The translations under genes and the position numbers were made by a program. DNA of 39,095 nt from Myxococcota bacterium (GTDB lineage: Bacteria > Myxococcota_A > Polyangia > Polyangiales > Polyangiaceae): contig JAKLDZ010000005.1 of assembly GCA_022703255.1 (NCBI GenBank), forward strand, positions 1 through 39,095, in the 5' to 3' direction. Shown here in pieces: positions 26,505 to 34,715 of the stretch (position 1 is its first letter; each line of letters opens with the position of its first letter). Under the pieces are notes generated by a model. It was not told the DNA's origin. It searched no databases and saw only the letters and a program-made list of their open reading frames with translations.

Positions 26505-27527
26505 TCAGGGATAGGAGCAGACCCCCGGGATTCCCCAACTGGGGTCCAGGACCATGCAGAAGGCGCCGTCCGGCTTTGCGAGGCAGTCCGCGTCGGTCTG
26601 GCACGCCTGGGCGCAGAAAGCCGTGTCCCCGATTCCCGTCTCCAGCCCTCGGAACACGTGAGAGCAATAGCCGGCCTGAGGATCACTGTCGGCTCCGCAC
26701 CCGGTCCTCTCGCCATTGACGCAGCGTTCCGTGCAGAAGGAGACTTGGGCGCCCGATCCTGGATCGAGGGTGGGACCACTCACGCAGATTCCCGCGCACT
26801 GCGGGCCATTGGCCGTGCAGCTCGAGCCGAAGGGGAGGCCGGAGTGGGGCTGTGTGGTGCAGACGCGGTGTCGTGGATCGCAGGAGGTTCCGGGGGCGTT
26901 TTCGCAGTCCTTGTCGGTGGCGCAGGTCGGCAGACAGCCCCACTTCGCTGTAATGGGGGCTTCGCCGAACGGGCTGCAGGCGATGTCCTGCCTGCCCCAG
27001 CACTTCTTGGGATTGAAGGTCTGCGGCTGATCGATCGGGAGTGCCGGGCCCGCGGAGCAGCCCTGAACACAGAAGCCTTTTCCCGAGCTGCCGGGGGGGT
27101 CGTCGAGGACGGCGCAGAATGAGGTGGAGTCGCCGGAGGCGGCGGAGCAGGCGTTTCCGGGGCCGGCGGGATCGCACTGCAGCGTGCAGTATCCGCCGGA
27201 GGGGCCGCCGCCGAAGAAGTCCTTGGCGTCGGAGCGAATGCAGGTCAGGTCGCCGCACTCGCTGTCTTCGACGCACGTGCGGCCCAGCTTCATGGGGGAG
27301 GAACCGGCCTCGCCTCCGGCACCGCCCTCCTGGGAGGAGCCGCCCTTTCCGGCGTGGCCGCCGTATCCAGAGGAGCCGCCCGAGCCATCGCCCTGGGACA
27401 CGTCGAAGCTGGCGTCGAGGTAGAACCCTCCGGTCCCACCCAGCGTGGTATCGTCGCCCTCGACCTTGCCGCCGCAGCTTGTGGCCGCGAGGAGGGGGAG
27501 TAGTGCGAGTCGCTCAATGGTGGTCAT
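26505..27527 (-). CDS. Cys-rich secreted lipoprotein, paralogous layout
   Basis: A 340-residue protein with signal sequence MTTIERLALLPLLAATSC and lipidation Cys followed by GGKVEGDD, nearly the same start to the mature part as its neighbour. A Gly/Ser-rich linker (about 30-75) leads into a domain with many Cys in EGF-like or DxDC spacings: CVEDSECGDLTCIR, CATDKDCENAPGTSCDPRH, CQTDADCLAKPDGAFC. Repeats of the form xDxxC...C are common in myxobacterial surface proteins. The ATG at 27527 is preferred; a further in-frame ATG at 27539 lacks a ribosome-binding site. Middle gene of the three-lipoprotein operon. No enzymatic motif is visible. Confidence 0.82.
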   Translation of the reverse strand: MTTIERLALLPLLAATSCGGKVEGDDTTLGGTGGFYLDASFDVSQGDGSGGSSGYGGHAGKGGSSQEGGAGGEAGSSPMKLGRTCVEDSECGDLTCIRSDAKDFFGGGPSGGYCTLQCDPAGPGNACSAASGDSTSFCAVLDDPPGSSGKGFCVQGCSAGPALPIDQPQTFNPKKCWGRQDIACSPFGEAPITAKWGCLPTCATDKDCENAPGTSCDPRHRVCTTQPHSGLPFGSSCTANGPQCAGICVSGPTLDPGSGAQVSFCTERCVNGERTGCGADSDPQAGYCSHVFRGLETGIGDTAFCAQACQTDADCLAKPDGAFCMVLDPSWGIPGVCSYP

Positions 27528-27545
27528 GATATCACCCATTGTCGG

Positions 27546-28148
27546 CTATTTGGTTGGCGAGCAGATCAGTCCGAGATGGAGCTCGGTGGCCGCCTGCTCG
27601 CACGATGTGGCGACGTTCTGTTGAGCATTGGCCGCGAAGCCCGTGCAGGCTCCTCCCCTGCAGTACTCGTAGTCGCCGAAGAAGCCGTAGTCTTGGCCCG
27701 CATCGTAGCTCCGCACGGCCCCATCCCACCAGTCGATGCAGGTGAGACCCAGATGGACGCGACAATATGAGCTCAGGTCCGCGACGCCCTGCCCATAGAA
27801 GCAGATGTCGAACCCGGTCATGTAGGTATCGCTGAAGATCCACAAGCTCGAGCCGGCGCAATCATAGTCGTGCGTGATCGACTGCCGGGCTGTACCCAGG
27901 ACGTCGCTATCTCGCCTATCACCGGGATCCGTCAGCCGACGGGCTCGATCTTCGATCTCCCACTTCTGCTGCGCAGTCGAGATCGTTCCGTCGAACAGCA
28001 CCACGTTCCCTTCCGGCCGCAGCTCGACCACGGTGCGATGAACCTCCCCCGGTTCCGTGGCAGTCACCGACTCATCGCCAGCGCCCGAGCATGCCCCGAG
28101 AGCCGCTGACGCGCCGAACACGATCGTCGCAATGACATGCTTTCCCAT
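27546..28148 (-). CDS. Secreted lipoprotein of unknown function
   Basis: A 200-residue protein with a signal peptide ending in the lipobox LGAC-SGAGD and a strong ribosome-binding site (AAGGAGGA) 6 bases before the ATG at 28148. The mature part has a dipeptide-rich start, then a central domain with several aromatic residues and Cys: DYDCAGSSLWIFSDTYMTG, FDICFYGQGVADLSSYC, CIDWWDGAVRSYDAG. The SSLWIFSD...FDICFYG pattern loosely recalls beta/gamma-crystallin-like secreted proteins of myxobacteria, but I would not assign it. It lacks the Gly-rich linker of the two following lipoproteins. It heads the operon. A 6-bp hairpin (GAACCG/CGGTTC, 28166-28180) lies just upstream of the ribosome-binding site. 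Confidence 0.8.
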   Translation of the reverse strand: MGKHVIATIVFGASAALGACSGAGDESVTATEPGEVHRTVVELRPEGNVVLFDGTISTAQQKWEIEDRARRLTDPGDRRDSDVLGTARQSITHDYDCAGSSLWIFSDTYMTGFDICFYGQGVADLSSYCRVHLGLTCIDWWDGAVRSYDAGQDYGFFGDYEYCRGGACTGFAANAQQNVATSCEQAATELHLGLICSPTK

Positions 28149-28391
28149 GGTCGTCCTCCTTGCCGGAACCGCGTCGGTTCTCCCCGAACGATGCTCTCCA
28201 AGCTGTCCCGGTGCAACCGTTTTTGTCCGTAACCTGGAATACGATCACCCCTGCGCCCTTCAACCTCTCCCGATACGACGACACAATCGGACGGCAGAAC
28301 TCGTCAGTCGCATCTCGTGACGACAACGAGCGCGTTGCCGTGAAACCTGGAAGGAGGAGAACCCAATGGACACGCTCCAGCCGTCGCCCGT

Positions 28392-29099
28392 GTGCTCGAA
28401 GACACGTTCCTCGGAGCCGTCAGCGTGCTGCGCGCCACCGGAACCAACAAGACCCTCTATCGAATCCTGTCCTCCCACGGCTTCACCCCCGAGCAGCAGC
28501 AACGCGGCTGGGGCTTCGTTCTCACCGCCTCCAATTACGGCAAGCCCCTCGCCGAGAGCTCCATCGACAAGCGCGTTCGCGACGCCATGGTCGAGCTCGA
28601 CTCCTCCGACGAGCGGTTCTTTGCCCTGCTGCAGGCCGCCTGGCGCCGGGACTTCCCCGACCAGCTCGAGTTCGTGCTGCAAGGGGAACTCGGCCCCTCG
28701 ACGGGCGCCAGCGCCGTCGTCGGGATGGCCACGGCACTCGCACGCATCAAGCAACTCCAGTCCTCGGCAGAGCGCAAGAAGACTCACAAGCAGGACCAGG
28801 CCGCGCTCGCAAAACCCGCCACCAAGGGGATCACTTCCCAAGAGCTCGATCGCTTTGCCTCTCTCGTCGAACTCGCCCAGAGCACCCCCGAGGCGATGGA
28901 AACGCCCTCGGACGACGCCGCCGCGAACGCGGAGCGCGCGAACGCGTTGCTCGAGCTTCACGGCTGGTACACCGAGTGGGCGGACACGGCCCGCGCCGTG
29001 ATCACCCGTCGCGACCACCTCATCAGCCTCGGACTCGCCAAACGCAAGAAGCCCGCGAAGCCGACCGAGCCCGAGAACCCGCCCGCGCCCCCGAAGTAA
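28392..29099 (+). CDS. Unknown protein, probable frameshift near the start
   Basis: A 235-residue frame with typical GC-rich codon use. It begins at GTG (28392), LEDTFLGAVSVLRATGTNK, with no ribosome-binding site. A near-perfect site (AAGGAGGAGA, 28351-28360) lies 5 bases before an ATG at 28366, but that ATG is in another frame. One extra base around 28380-28391 would join them to give MDTLQPVARVLEDTF..., a natural N-terminus. A one-base deletion or a sequence error is therefore likely. The protein is helical, with a TLYRILSSHGFTPEQQQRGW motif, a Lys-rich middle and a Pro-rich C-terminal tail (KPTEPENPPAPPK). No family was recognised. It precedes the AbiEii-like pair, with a repeat-bearing gap between. 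Confidence 0.68.
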   Translation: MLEDTFLGAVSVLRATGTNKTLYRILSSHGFTPEQQQRGWGFVLTASNYGKPLAESSIDKRVRDAMVELDSSDERFFALLQAAWRRDFPDQLEFVLQGELGPSTGASAVVGMATALARIKQLQSSAERKKTHKQDQAALAKPATKGITSQELDRFASLVELAQSTPEAMETPSDDAAANAERANALLELHGWYTEWADTARAVITRRDHLISLGLAKRKKPAKPTEPENPPAPPK

Positions 29100-29441
29100 C
29101 CTCACGAAGCCTTCGCGGGGGATGTCCAACACCTCGCGCTCGTCTCCCAAGCCTTCGCGCTCGTCTCCCAAGCCTTCGCGCTCCACTCCGGCGGCTTCGC
29201 TCTCCGCAGATTCGCCCTGGATTTCCAACAACCCCACCGTGGCGCTCCGCGACCGGACCTGGGGGGTCGCTCGACAACGGCCCATTTCGGCGCGAAACGG
29301 GGGTGCGCTCCGAGCGCGGAGGCTTCCGGGGCGAGAACGAAGGCGTGTGGAGGGGGAGCGGAGGCGACGCATCCGGCAACCGGTGCCGCTCGTCCGTCGC
29401 CCTGGTGTCGCAGAGGTCCCTGCCCTACGATCAGATCGCCC
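29100..29441. other. 342-bp gap with tandem repeat, no gene seen
   Basis: The gap holds the 21-bp tandem repeat described separately and otherwise low-complexity, Arg/Pro/Ser-coding sequence in all frames. Open frames cross it on both strands, but their composition is that of shadows. No clear promoter for the following toxin-antitoxin-like pair could be identified. Confidence 0.5.
29135..29197. repeat. 21-bp tandem repeat, three units
   Basis: Two exact 21-base units (29135-29155 and 29156-29176, each starting CGCGCTCGTCTCCC and ending AAGCCTT) are followed by a diverged third unit (29177-29197). The period is a multiple of three, but no accepted gene covers it. Confidence 0.85.
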
Positions 29442-29750
29442 ATGCCTCTCACGAAGCAGCTCGTACAATCCATCGACCGCCTGCTGTGGGACGTCGATCC
29501 GGAGACACTCGATCTCGAGCGGCACGAGGACTTCGTCATCGGACGCATCCTGACCGAAGGGGACTGGGCGGCAGTGCAGGCGCTGCGCAAGGAAGTGGAC
29601 GACCGAGCCCTTGCCGCGTTCGTGCAGCGGAGCGGACGACGGCTCGATCAGCGGACGCGCCGCTTTCTGGAAGCGGTGCTCGACCTGGAGCCCACGGAAT
29701 GCGACTCGAGATCCTTGAAGGCGCTCAGCGCGACGCCCTTTCGTCGCTGA
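29442..29750 (+). CDS. DUF6922-like protein, probable antitoxin partner
   Basis: A 102-residue protein. The segment LLWDVDPETLDLERHEDFVI, GRILTEGDWAAVQALRKE and QRTRRFLEAVLDL follows the pattern of the small DUF6922 family (WDxDxxxLDxxxxxxFIIxRVLxxGDWxxxxxL), which is usually found just upstream of AbiEii-type nucleotidyltransferases. By position it is the likely antitoxin, but this is inferred from context and not from a known DNA-binding motif. Its 3' end overlaps the nucleotidyltransferase gene by 52 bases in a different frame, so expression is tightly linked. The ribosome-binding site is weak. Confidence 0.78.
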   Translation: MPLTKQLVQSIDRLLWDVDPETLDLERHEDFVIGRILTEGDWAAVQALRKEVDDRALAAFVQRSGRRLDQRTRRFLEAVLDLEPTECDSRSLKALSATPFRR

Positions 29751-30334
29751 AGCCCGCGGCGAGCGAGGGCTTCTATCTCGCCGGCGGGACGGCTCTCACC
29801 CTGCATCTCGAACACAGGCGTTCGGTGGACCTCGACCTGTTCTGCACAAGCCCCTTCGAGGCCGAGGAGATGGTGAGCCGTCTTCGAAGCGCGGGCGTAG
29901 CGCTCGATGCCGTGCGAACCGCGCCAGCCACCGTGCACGCCAGCGTGGCCGGCGTGCGCACCAGCCTTCTGTCCTTCCCCTATCCGCTTCTGGAGCCCCC
30001 GGCCCCCTCTCCTGTGGGCGTCCCGATCGCCGGCTTGCGCGACATCGCGGCGATGAAGATCGAGGCGATCGCTTCGCGCGGAGCGCGCAAGGACTTCTAC
30101 GATCTGTTCTTCATCTGCCGCGCGGGGCTGGAGCTGCCAGACGCCCTTGAAGCGTTCCGGATGCGCTTCGCCTCGGCCTCACCGGACATCTATCACCGGC
30201 TGCGCGCGCTCACGTTCTTCGACGACGCCGAGCGAGAGCCCGAGCCGGTGCTGCTGCGTCCGGCGACGTGGCCCGAGGTCCGGCAGTTCTTCCGCGAGCA
30301 GGTGCACGCCATCTGGGTCCGGGCCGGCGGCTGA
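29699..30334 (+). CDS. AbiEii/AbiGii-family nucleotidyltransferase (toxin-like)
   Basis: A 211-residue protein with the AbiEii-type nucleotidyltransferase core: YLAGGTALTLHLEHRRSVDL followed by DLF, giving the GG(T/S)...DxD-type active site (the DLDLF acidic residues), then a KIEAIASRGARKDFYDLFFI helix with the family's conserved Lys/Arg-Asp and a C-terminal FFDDAEREPEP block. In AbiE systems such enzymes transfer nucleotides to tRNA or a similar target and arrest growth; in other genomes this family is paired with DUF6922-type proteins. The ATG at 29699 lies inside the preceding gene. Function as a toxin is inferred from family and pairing. Confidence 0.86.
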   Translation: MRLEILEGAQRDALSSLKPAASEGFYLAGGTALTLHLEHRRSVDLDLFCTSPFEAEEMVSRLRSAGVALDAVRTAPATVHASVAGVRTSLLSFPYPLLEPPAPSPVGVPIAGLRDIAAMKIEAIASRGARKDFYDLFFICRAGLELPDALEAFRMRFASASPDIYHRLRALTFFDDAEREPEPVLLRPATWPEVRQFFREQVHAIWVRAGG

Positions 30335-30543
30335 CCGGAACCCTCGGTCTACGGAGCGCGACGCTCTCCCCTTCCCTGCTCGCGGGCGGCGATCGCGAAG
30401 AAGCACCGGCGCGTCCTCCCCCTGTGCTTCCGCGCAAAAACGATGCTATGTCTTGCCCGCCTTGCATGGCCGGCGCCCGTGCCCCGTCGAACGTGGCAGA
30501 TGTAAGCGGTCCCGTCGGACATCGTTACCCGGACACAAACACC

Positions 30544-31218
30544 ATGCACAGACTCCACTTCGTCCTGCTCGCCTTCGTCACGCTGATCGGCCTCGCCATC
30601 TCCACGGGCACCGACGCCCGCGCAGCGGATCCCATCAAGGCGACGGAAGTCGCCACGCGCGTGCAGGCCTTCTACAACACCACCAAGACCTTCGGCGCCA
30701 CCTTCAAGCAGCACTACAAGGTCAAGGCGTACAACACCGAGAAGCAGTCCAGCGGGCGGGTGGTGTTCGAGAAGCCCGGCAAGATGAAGTGGACCTACGA
30801 CCAGCCCAACGGCAACCGCGTGGTGTCCGACGGCAGCCTGATGAAGGTCTACGAGGCGGCGAACAACCAGATGTACGAGACGCCGCTCAACAAGTCCCAG
30901 TACCCCGCGGCGCTGGCCTTCCTCATGGGCACCGGCGACCTCGCCGCCTCCTTCAACCTCAAGCTCCTCGACTCCAAGAAGATGAAGTTCGAAGGCGGCT
31001 GGGTCCTCGAGGGCACCCCCAAGCAGGCCACCCCCGCCTACCAGAAGGTCATCATCTACGTCGACTCCGCCACCGCCCAGGTCCGTCGCATGGTCATCCT
31101 CGACGCCCAGGGCAACCGCAACACGTTCACCTTCGAGAACCCCGTCGTGAACACTCCCGTGGCCGCCGACGAGTTCACCTTCACGCCGCCTCCGGGAACC
31201 CAGGTCATCAAGCCCTGA
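30544..31218 (+). CDS. lolA: Outer-membrane lipoprotein carrier protein LolA
   Basis: A 224-residue periplasmic protein. A signal peptide (MHRLHFVLLAFVTLIGLAIS to DARA-ADP) is followed by the LolA fold: VQAFYNTTKTFGATFKQHY, SSGRVVFEKPGKMKWTYDQP, DGSLMKVYEAANNQMYETPL, a middle FNLKLLDSKK part and the C-terminal strands VRRMVILDAQGNRNTFTFEN. LolA escorts lipoproteins from the inner membrane to the outer membrane, which fits the lipoprotein operon nearby. The ATG at 30544 begins the signal peptide, and upstream in-frame sequence is not secretion-like. No strong ribosome-binding site is visible. The gene stands alone and ends convergently with ruvC. Confidence 0.93.
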   Translation: MHRLHFVLLAFVTLIGLAISTGTDARAADPIKATEVATRVQAFYNTTKTFGATFKQHYKVKAYNTEKQSSGRVVFEKPGKMKWTYDQPNGNRVVSDGSLMKVYEAANNQMYETPLNKSQYPAALAFLMGTGDLAASFNLKLLDSKKMKFEGGWVLEGTPKQATPAYQKVIIYVDSATAQVRRMVILDAQGNRNTFTFENPVVNTPVAADEFTFTPPPGTQVIKP

Positions 31219-31232
31219 ACCGACGGATGCCT

Positions 31233-31254
31233 GGGCCACGCCGTCGCGTGGCCC
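31233..31254. terminator. Hairpin between lolA and ruvC
   Basis: GGGCCACG (31233-31240) and CGTGGCCC (31247-31254) form a perfect 8-bp GC-rich stem with a 6-base loop, 15 bases after the lolA stop and 38 bases beyond the ruvC stop on the other strand. The position between convergent genes fits a bidirectional terminator. No T-run follows on either side, so it may need Rho or work by structure alone. Confidence 0.55.
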
Positions 31255-31291
31255 GACGTTCCGCGCGGCCCTGCTCCGCAATCAGCCGCAA

Positions 31292-31798
31292 CTACCGCAG
31301 CTTCACCCCACCTGCCCGCAACGTCTCGTCGAACTTCGCGACCCGCGCGTGCGTGATCGCCACAGCCAGAGCGTCGGATGCATCGACGCCCGGGACCTCG
31401 CGCAGGCCGAGCACGGTCTTCACCATCATCCCCACCTGATGTTTGTCCGCCTGGCCGTTGCCTGCCAGCGCGCGCTTCACGCGGGCCGGCGGGTACTCGT
31501 GGATCGAGACGCCCGCGCGCACGAGCCGCAGCAGCGCCACGCCTCGCGCGTGCCCCAGCTTCGCCGCCGCCTGCGCGTCCTTCGCGAAGAACAACGCCTC
31601 CACCGCCCCCTGCTCCGGACGATGCTCGCGCAGCATCTCCTCGAGCCCGTCGTCGATCGTCACCAGCCTCCGCGCCAGCTCGTCGTCGGGGTTCGTGTGG
31701 ATGATCCCGTGATCGACATGGACGAGCTTCGTTCCCTCGGTGCGGATCACGCCCCAGCCGAGGTGCAGCGTGCCGGGGTCGATTCCAACGATCAGCAT
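31292..31798 (-). CDS. ruvC: Holliday junction resolvase RuvC
   Basis: A 168-residue endonuclease, the usual RuvC length. The catalytic acidic residues are all present: D7 in GIDPG, E67 in VEALFF, and D139 and D142 in VDASDALAVAITHA. The HxxxxxxQV region (ADKHQVGMMVKTVLGL) is also typical. RuvC cuts four-way DNA junctions made by RuvAB branch migration. ruvA and ruvB are not adjacent. The ATG at 31798 follows a weak TAGG site. The gene lies 82 bases downstream of the GlcD-type gene, with a hexanucleotide microsatellite in the gap, and ends convergently with lolA. Confidence 0.95.
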   Translation of the reverse strand: MLIVGIDPGTLHLGWGVIRTEGTKLVHVDHGIIHTNPDDELARRLVTIDDGLEEMLREHRPEQGAVEALFFAKDAQAAAKLGHARGVALLRLVRAGVSIHEYPPARVKRALAGNGQADKHQVGMMVKTVLGLREVPGVDASDALAVAITHARVAKFDETLRAGGVKLR

Positions 31799-31815
31799 CG
31801 CGCCGAACCTACCAC

Positions 31816-31875
31816 GTCGGCATCGCCGTCGCCCTTGCCGTTGCCATTGCCATTGCCGTCGCCGTCGCCGTCGCC
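31816..31875. repeat. Hexanucleotide microsatellite upstream of ruvC
   Basis: Ten 6-base units without a break: on the plus strand GTCGCC and close variants (ATTGCC, GTTGCC, CTTGCC); on the minus strand GGCGAC/GGCAAT. It fills most of the 82-bp gap between the stop of the oxidase gene and the ruvC start, both transcribed leftward. Confidence 0.92.
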
Positions 31876-31880
31876 GACCA

Positions 31881-33311
<1,431 letters not shown>

Positions 33312-33352
33312 CGCGCGCAGGACTGTATCACGGTCACGCCGCACGGCTCCCG

Positions 33353-33389
33353 GATCGCGCACGCGCACGCGCACGCCGAACGCGCACGG
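33353..33389. repeat. 37-bp dispersed repeat, copy 1
   Basis: A (CGCACG)-rich element beginning GATCGCGCACG and ending GAACGCGCACGG. It is identical base for base to 37286-37322. It lies in the divergent region between the oxidase and NfeD-like genes. Confidence 0.93.
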
Positions 33390-33425
33390 CCACGACGGCG
33401 TTGGAGGATCTGGTCGGGTCGGGCT

Positions 33426-34016
33426 ATGCTGCGCGACGTGGGACTCATCTATCTCGCAGCGCTGATCATCGGTCTGGGGACGCAGGTACTGCAGTTCGTC
33501 ATGGCGCACGCCGGGGGTGGCGATGCGGGGCACGAGCTGGAGGTCCACGACGGAGCGGAGCACGACATCTCGCACGCGGAGACGGAGAGCGGGATCGGCG
33601 GGACGGCTGCGCTGTTCCTTTCGATGCGTTTCTGGACGTTCGGGCTCATGGCGTTCGGGATGGTGGGCGCGTCGATTCACTACATGAAGCTGGCGGGTGT
33701 GCTGGTGAGCGCGACGTTGTCGGGGGTGTTCGGCATCGCGTGCGGGCTGCTGGCGGCGGCGGTGTTCCGCAACCTGACGCGGGGAGTGAGCTCGTCGGAG
33801 ACCTCGGCGGACGCGGTAGGTCAGGTGGGACGGGTGCTGGTGCCGGCGGAGAAGGGGCACGCGGGCAAGGTCCGGATCCAGCTCAAGGGCAAGGTGGTGG
33901 ATCTGCTGGCGACCTCGGAGTCGGATCTCTCCGAGGGAGACGAGGTGCTCGTCGTCGAGATGAGAGGCACCGACGCGCACGTCGAGCCAGCGCCGCTCAA
34001 GTCCGAAGAGAGCTGA
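33426..34016 (+). CDS. NfeD-like membrane protein
   Basis: A 196-residue protein. Membrane helix 1 lies at about 6-26 (LIYLAALIIGLGTQVLQFVM), then an acidic His/Glu-rich loop (GHELEVHDGAEHDISHAETE), then helices 2 and 3 (FWTFGLMAFGMVGASIHY and LVSATLSGVFGIACGLLAAA). The C-terminal about 60 residues (GQVGRVLVPAEKGHAGKVRI, LLATSESDLSEGDEVLVVEM) form the OB-fold domain typical of NfeD. NfeD proteins are usually encoded beside flotillin/SPFH genes and form membrane microdomain partners; here two SPFH genes follow, which supports the call. The start is ATG 33426, with GTG 33438 as an alternative. A hairpin (34035-34050) lies after the stop. Confidence 0.82.
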   Translation: MLRDVGLIYLAALIIGLGTQVLQFVMAHAGGGDAGHELEVHDGAEHDISHAETESGIGGTAALFLSMRFWTFGLMAFGMVGASIHYMKLAGVLVSATLSGVFGIACGLLAAAVFRNLTRGVSSSETSADAVGQVGRVLVPAEKGHAGKVRIQLKGKVVDLLATSESDLSEGDEVLVVEMRGTDAHVEPAPLKSEES

Positions 34017-34034
34017 GCGCGAGCAGGGAACGCG

Positions 34035-34050
34035 CGCACGCCCGCGTGCG
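34035..34050. terminator. Short GC hairpin after the NfeD-like gene
   Basis: CGCACGC (34035-34041) and GCGTGCG (34044-34050) are a perfect inverted repeat 19 bases after the stop. The central bases must open to make a loop, leaving about 6 bp. There is no T-run. Confidence 0.3.
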
Positions 34051-34092
34051 TACGAACCTTCGGGAGGCCGGCGATTCAACGGCCGGAACCGC

Positions 34093-34678
34093 ATGCGAAG
34101 CTCGCGCGCCCCCATCCTCGACGCTCGCCCGTCGCACCTCGTCTTCGTCGCCGCGGCAGCCGCGATCGCTCTTGCAGCATCACGCGGCAGCGCGCAGCCC
34201 CGACCGCCGGGCGACACCTACGGGCCAGGCGTCCCCTACGCTCAGCCGTACGGTCAGCCCAACTACGGTCAGCCCAACTACGGTCAGCCCAACTACGGTC
34301 AGCCCAACTACGGTCAACCGAGCGACGGGCGTTCGCCGCAGTATGGTCCGTGGACGCCGCCCGCAATTTACGGTTCACCATCATCCTACGCGCCGCCGAG
34401 GAGCAGGTCGCAGCGTTCCTGCAGCTCCGGGGAGTGTGCGCGCGGGGTGGGGCTCGGGGTGTTGGGGCTGCGGCTCTCGCACAGCGGCTACGCGACGTCG
34501 CAGGGAGTTCGCGCGGCTGGGGCTGTTCACGGCGCAGATGAAGAACGACTATGCGAGAGCGTCGCTGGTGGAGTTCCCGGGGCAGACGCCGTGGATGAGC
34601 TCGACGCTCTGGTACGGAGGGTTGCTGGTGGGAGTGGGAGTGGGCGGGGCGAAGTCCGGGTCGAGCAGGATCGACTGA
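34093..34678 (+). pseudogene. Frameshifted exported NYGQP-repeat protein
   Basis: The first frame starts at ATG 34093 with a signal peptide (LVFVAAAAAIALAASRGSAQ) and a Pro/Tyr/Gly/Gln-rich stretch holding NYGQP repeats, then becomes less protein-like after about 34500 and runs to 34767, into the next gene. A second frame, offset by one base, carries a natural-looking end from about 34503, REFARLGLFTAQMKNDYARA through WMSSTLWYGGLLVGVGVGG to a stop at 34678. One extra base near 34495-34503 would explain both halves, giving ...GYATSREFARLGL.... It is either a decayed gene, a contingency-type frameshift, or an assembly error. It lies between the NfeD-like gene and the first SPFH gene. Function unknown. 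Confidence 0.58.
34246..34320 (+). repeat. 15-bp in-frame tandem repeat (NYGQP)
   Basis: Five 15-base units: a diverged first (34246-34260), three exact AACTACGGTCAGCCC copies (34261-34305) and a last copy with two changes (34306-34320). It encodes YGQP/NYGQP and is prone to slippage in whole-codon steps. Confidence 0.92.
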
Positions 34679-34715
34679 GCTTGGCAGGGCTGCGTTGCAG
34701 TGTATCCTGCTCCGC

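Noticed and set aside
28366-29001. A 211-codon frame with a strong ribosome-binding site and ATG
   Set aside because: Beyond the first few codons its product is a Ser/Pro/Arg-rich shadow; the coding signal is in the frame ending at 29099. The site is better explained by a lost base.
29135-29197. Tandem repeat considered as a CRISPR array
   Set aside because: Units abut with no spacers, and there is no cas gene in the window.
28260-29525. Minus-strand open frame with LGDERE repeats
   Set aside because: It is the reverse reading of the unknown gene and of the 21-bp repeat; no start signal and no recognisable domain.
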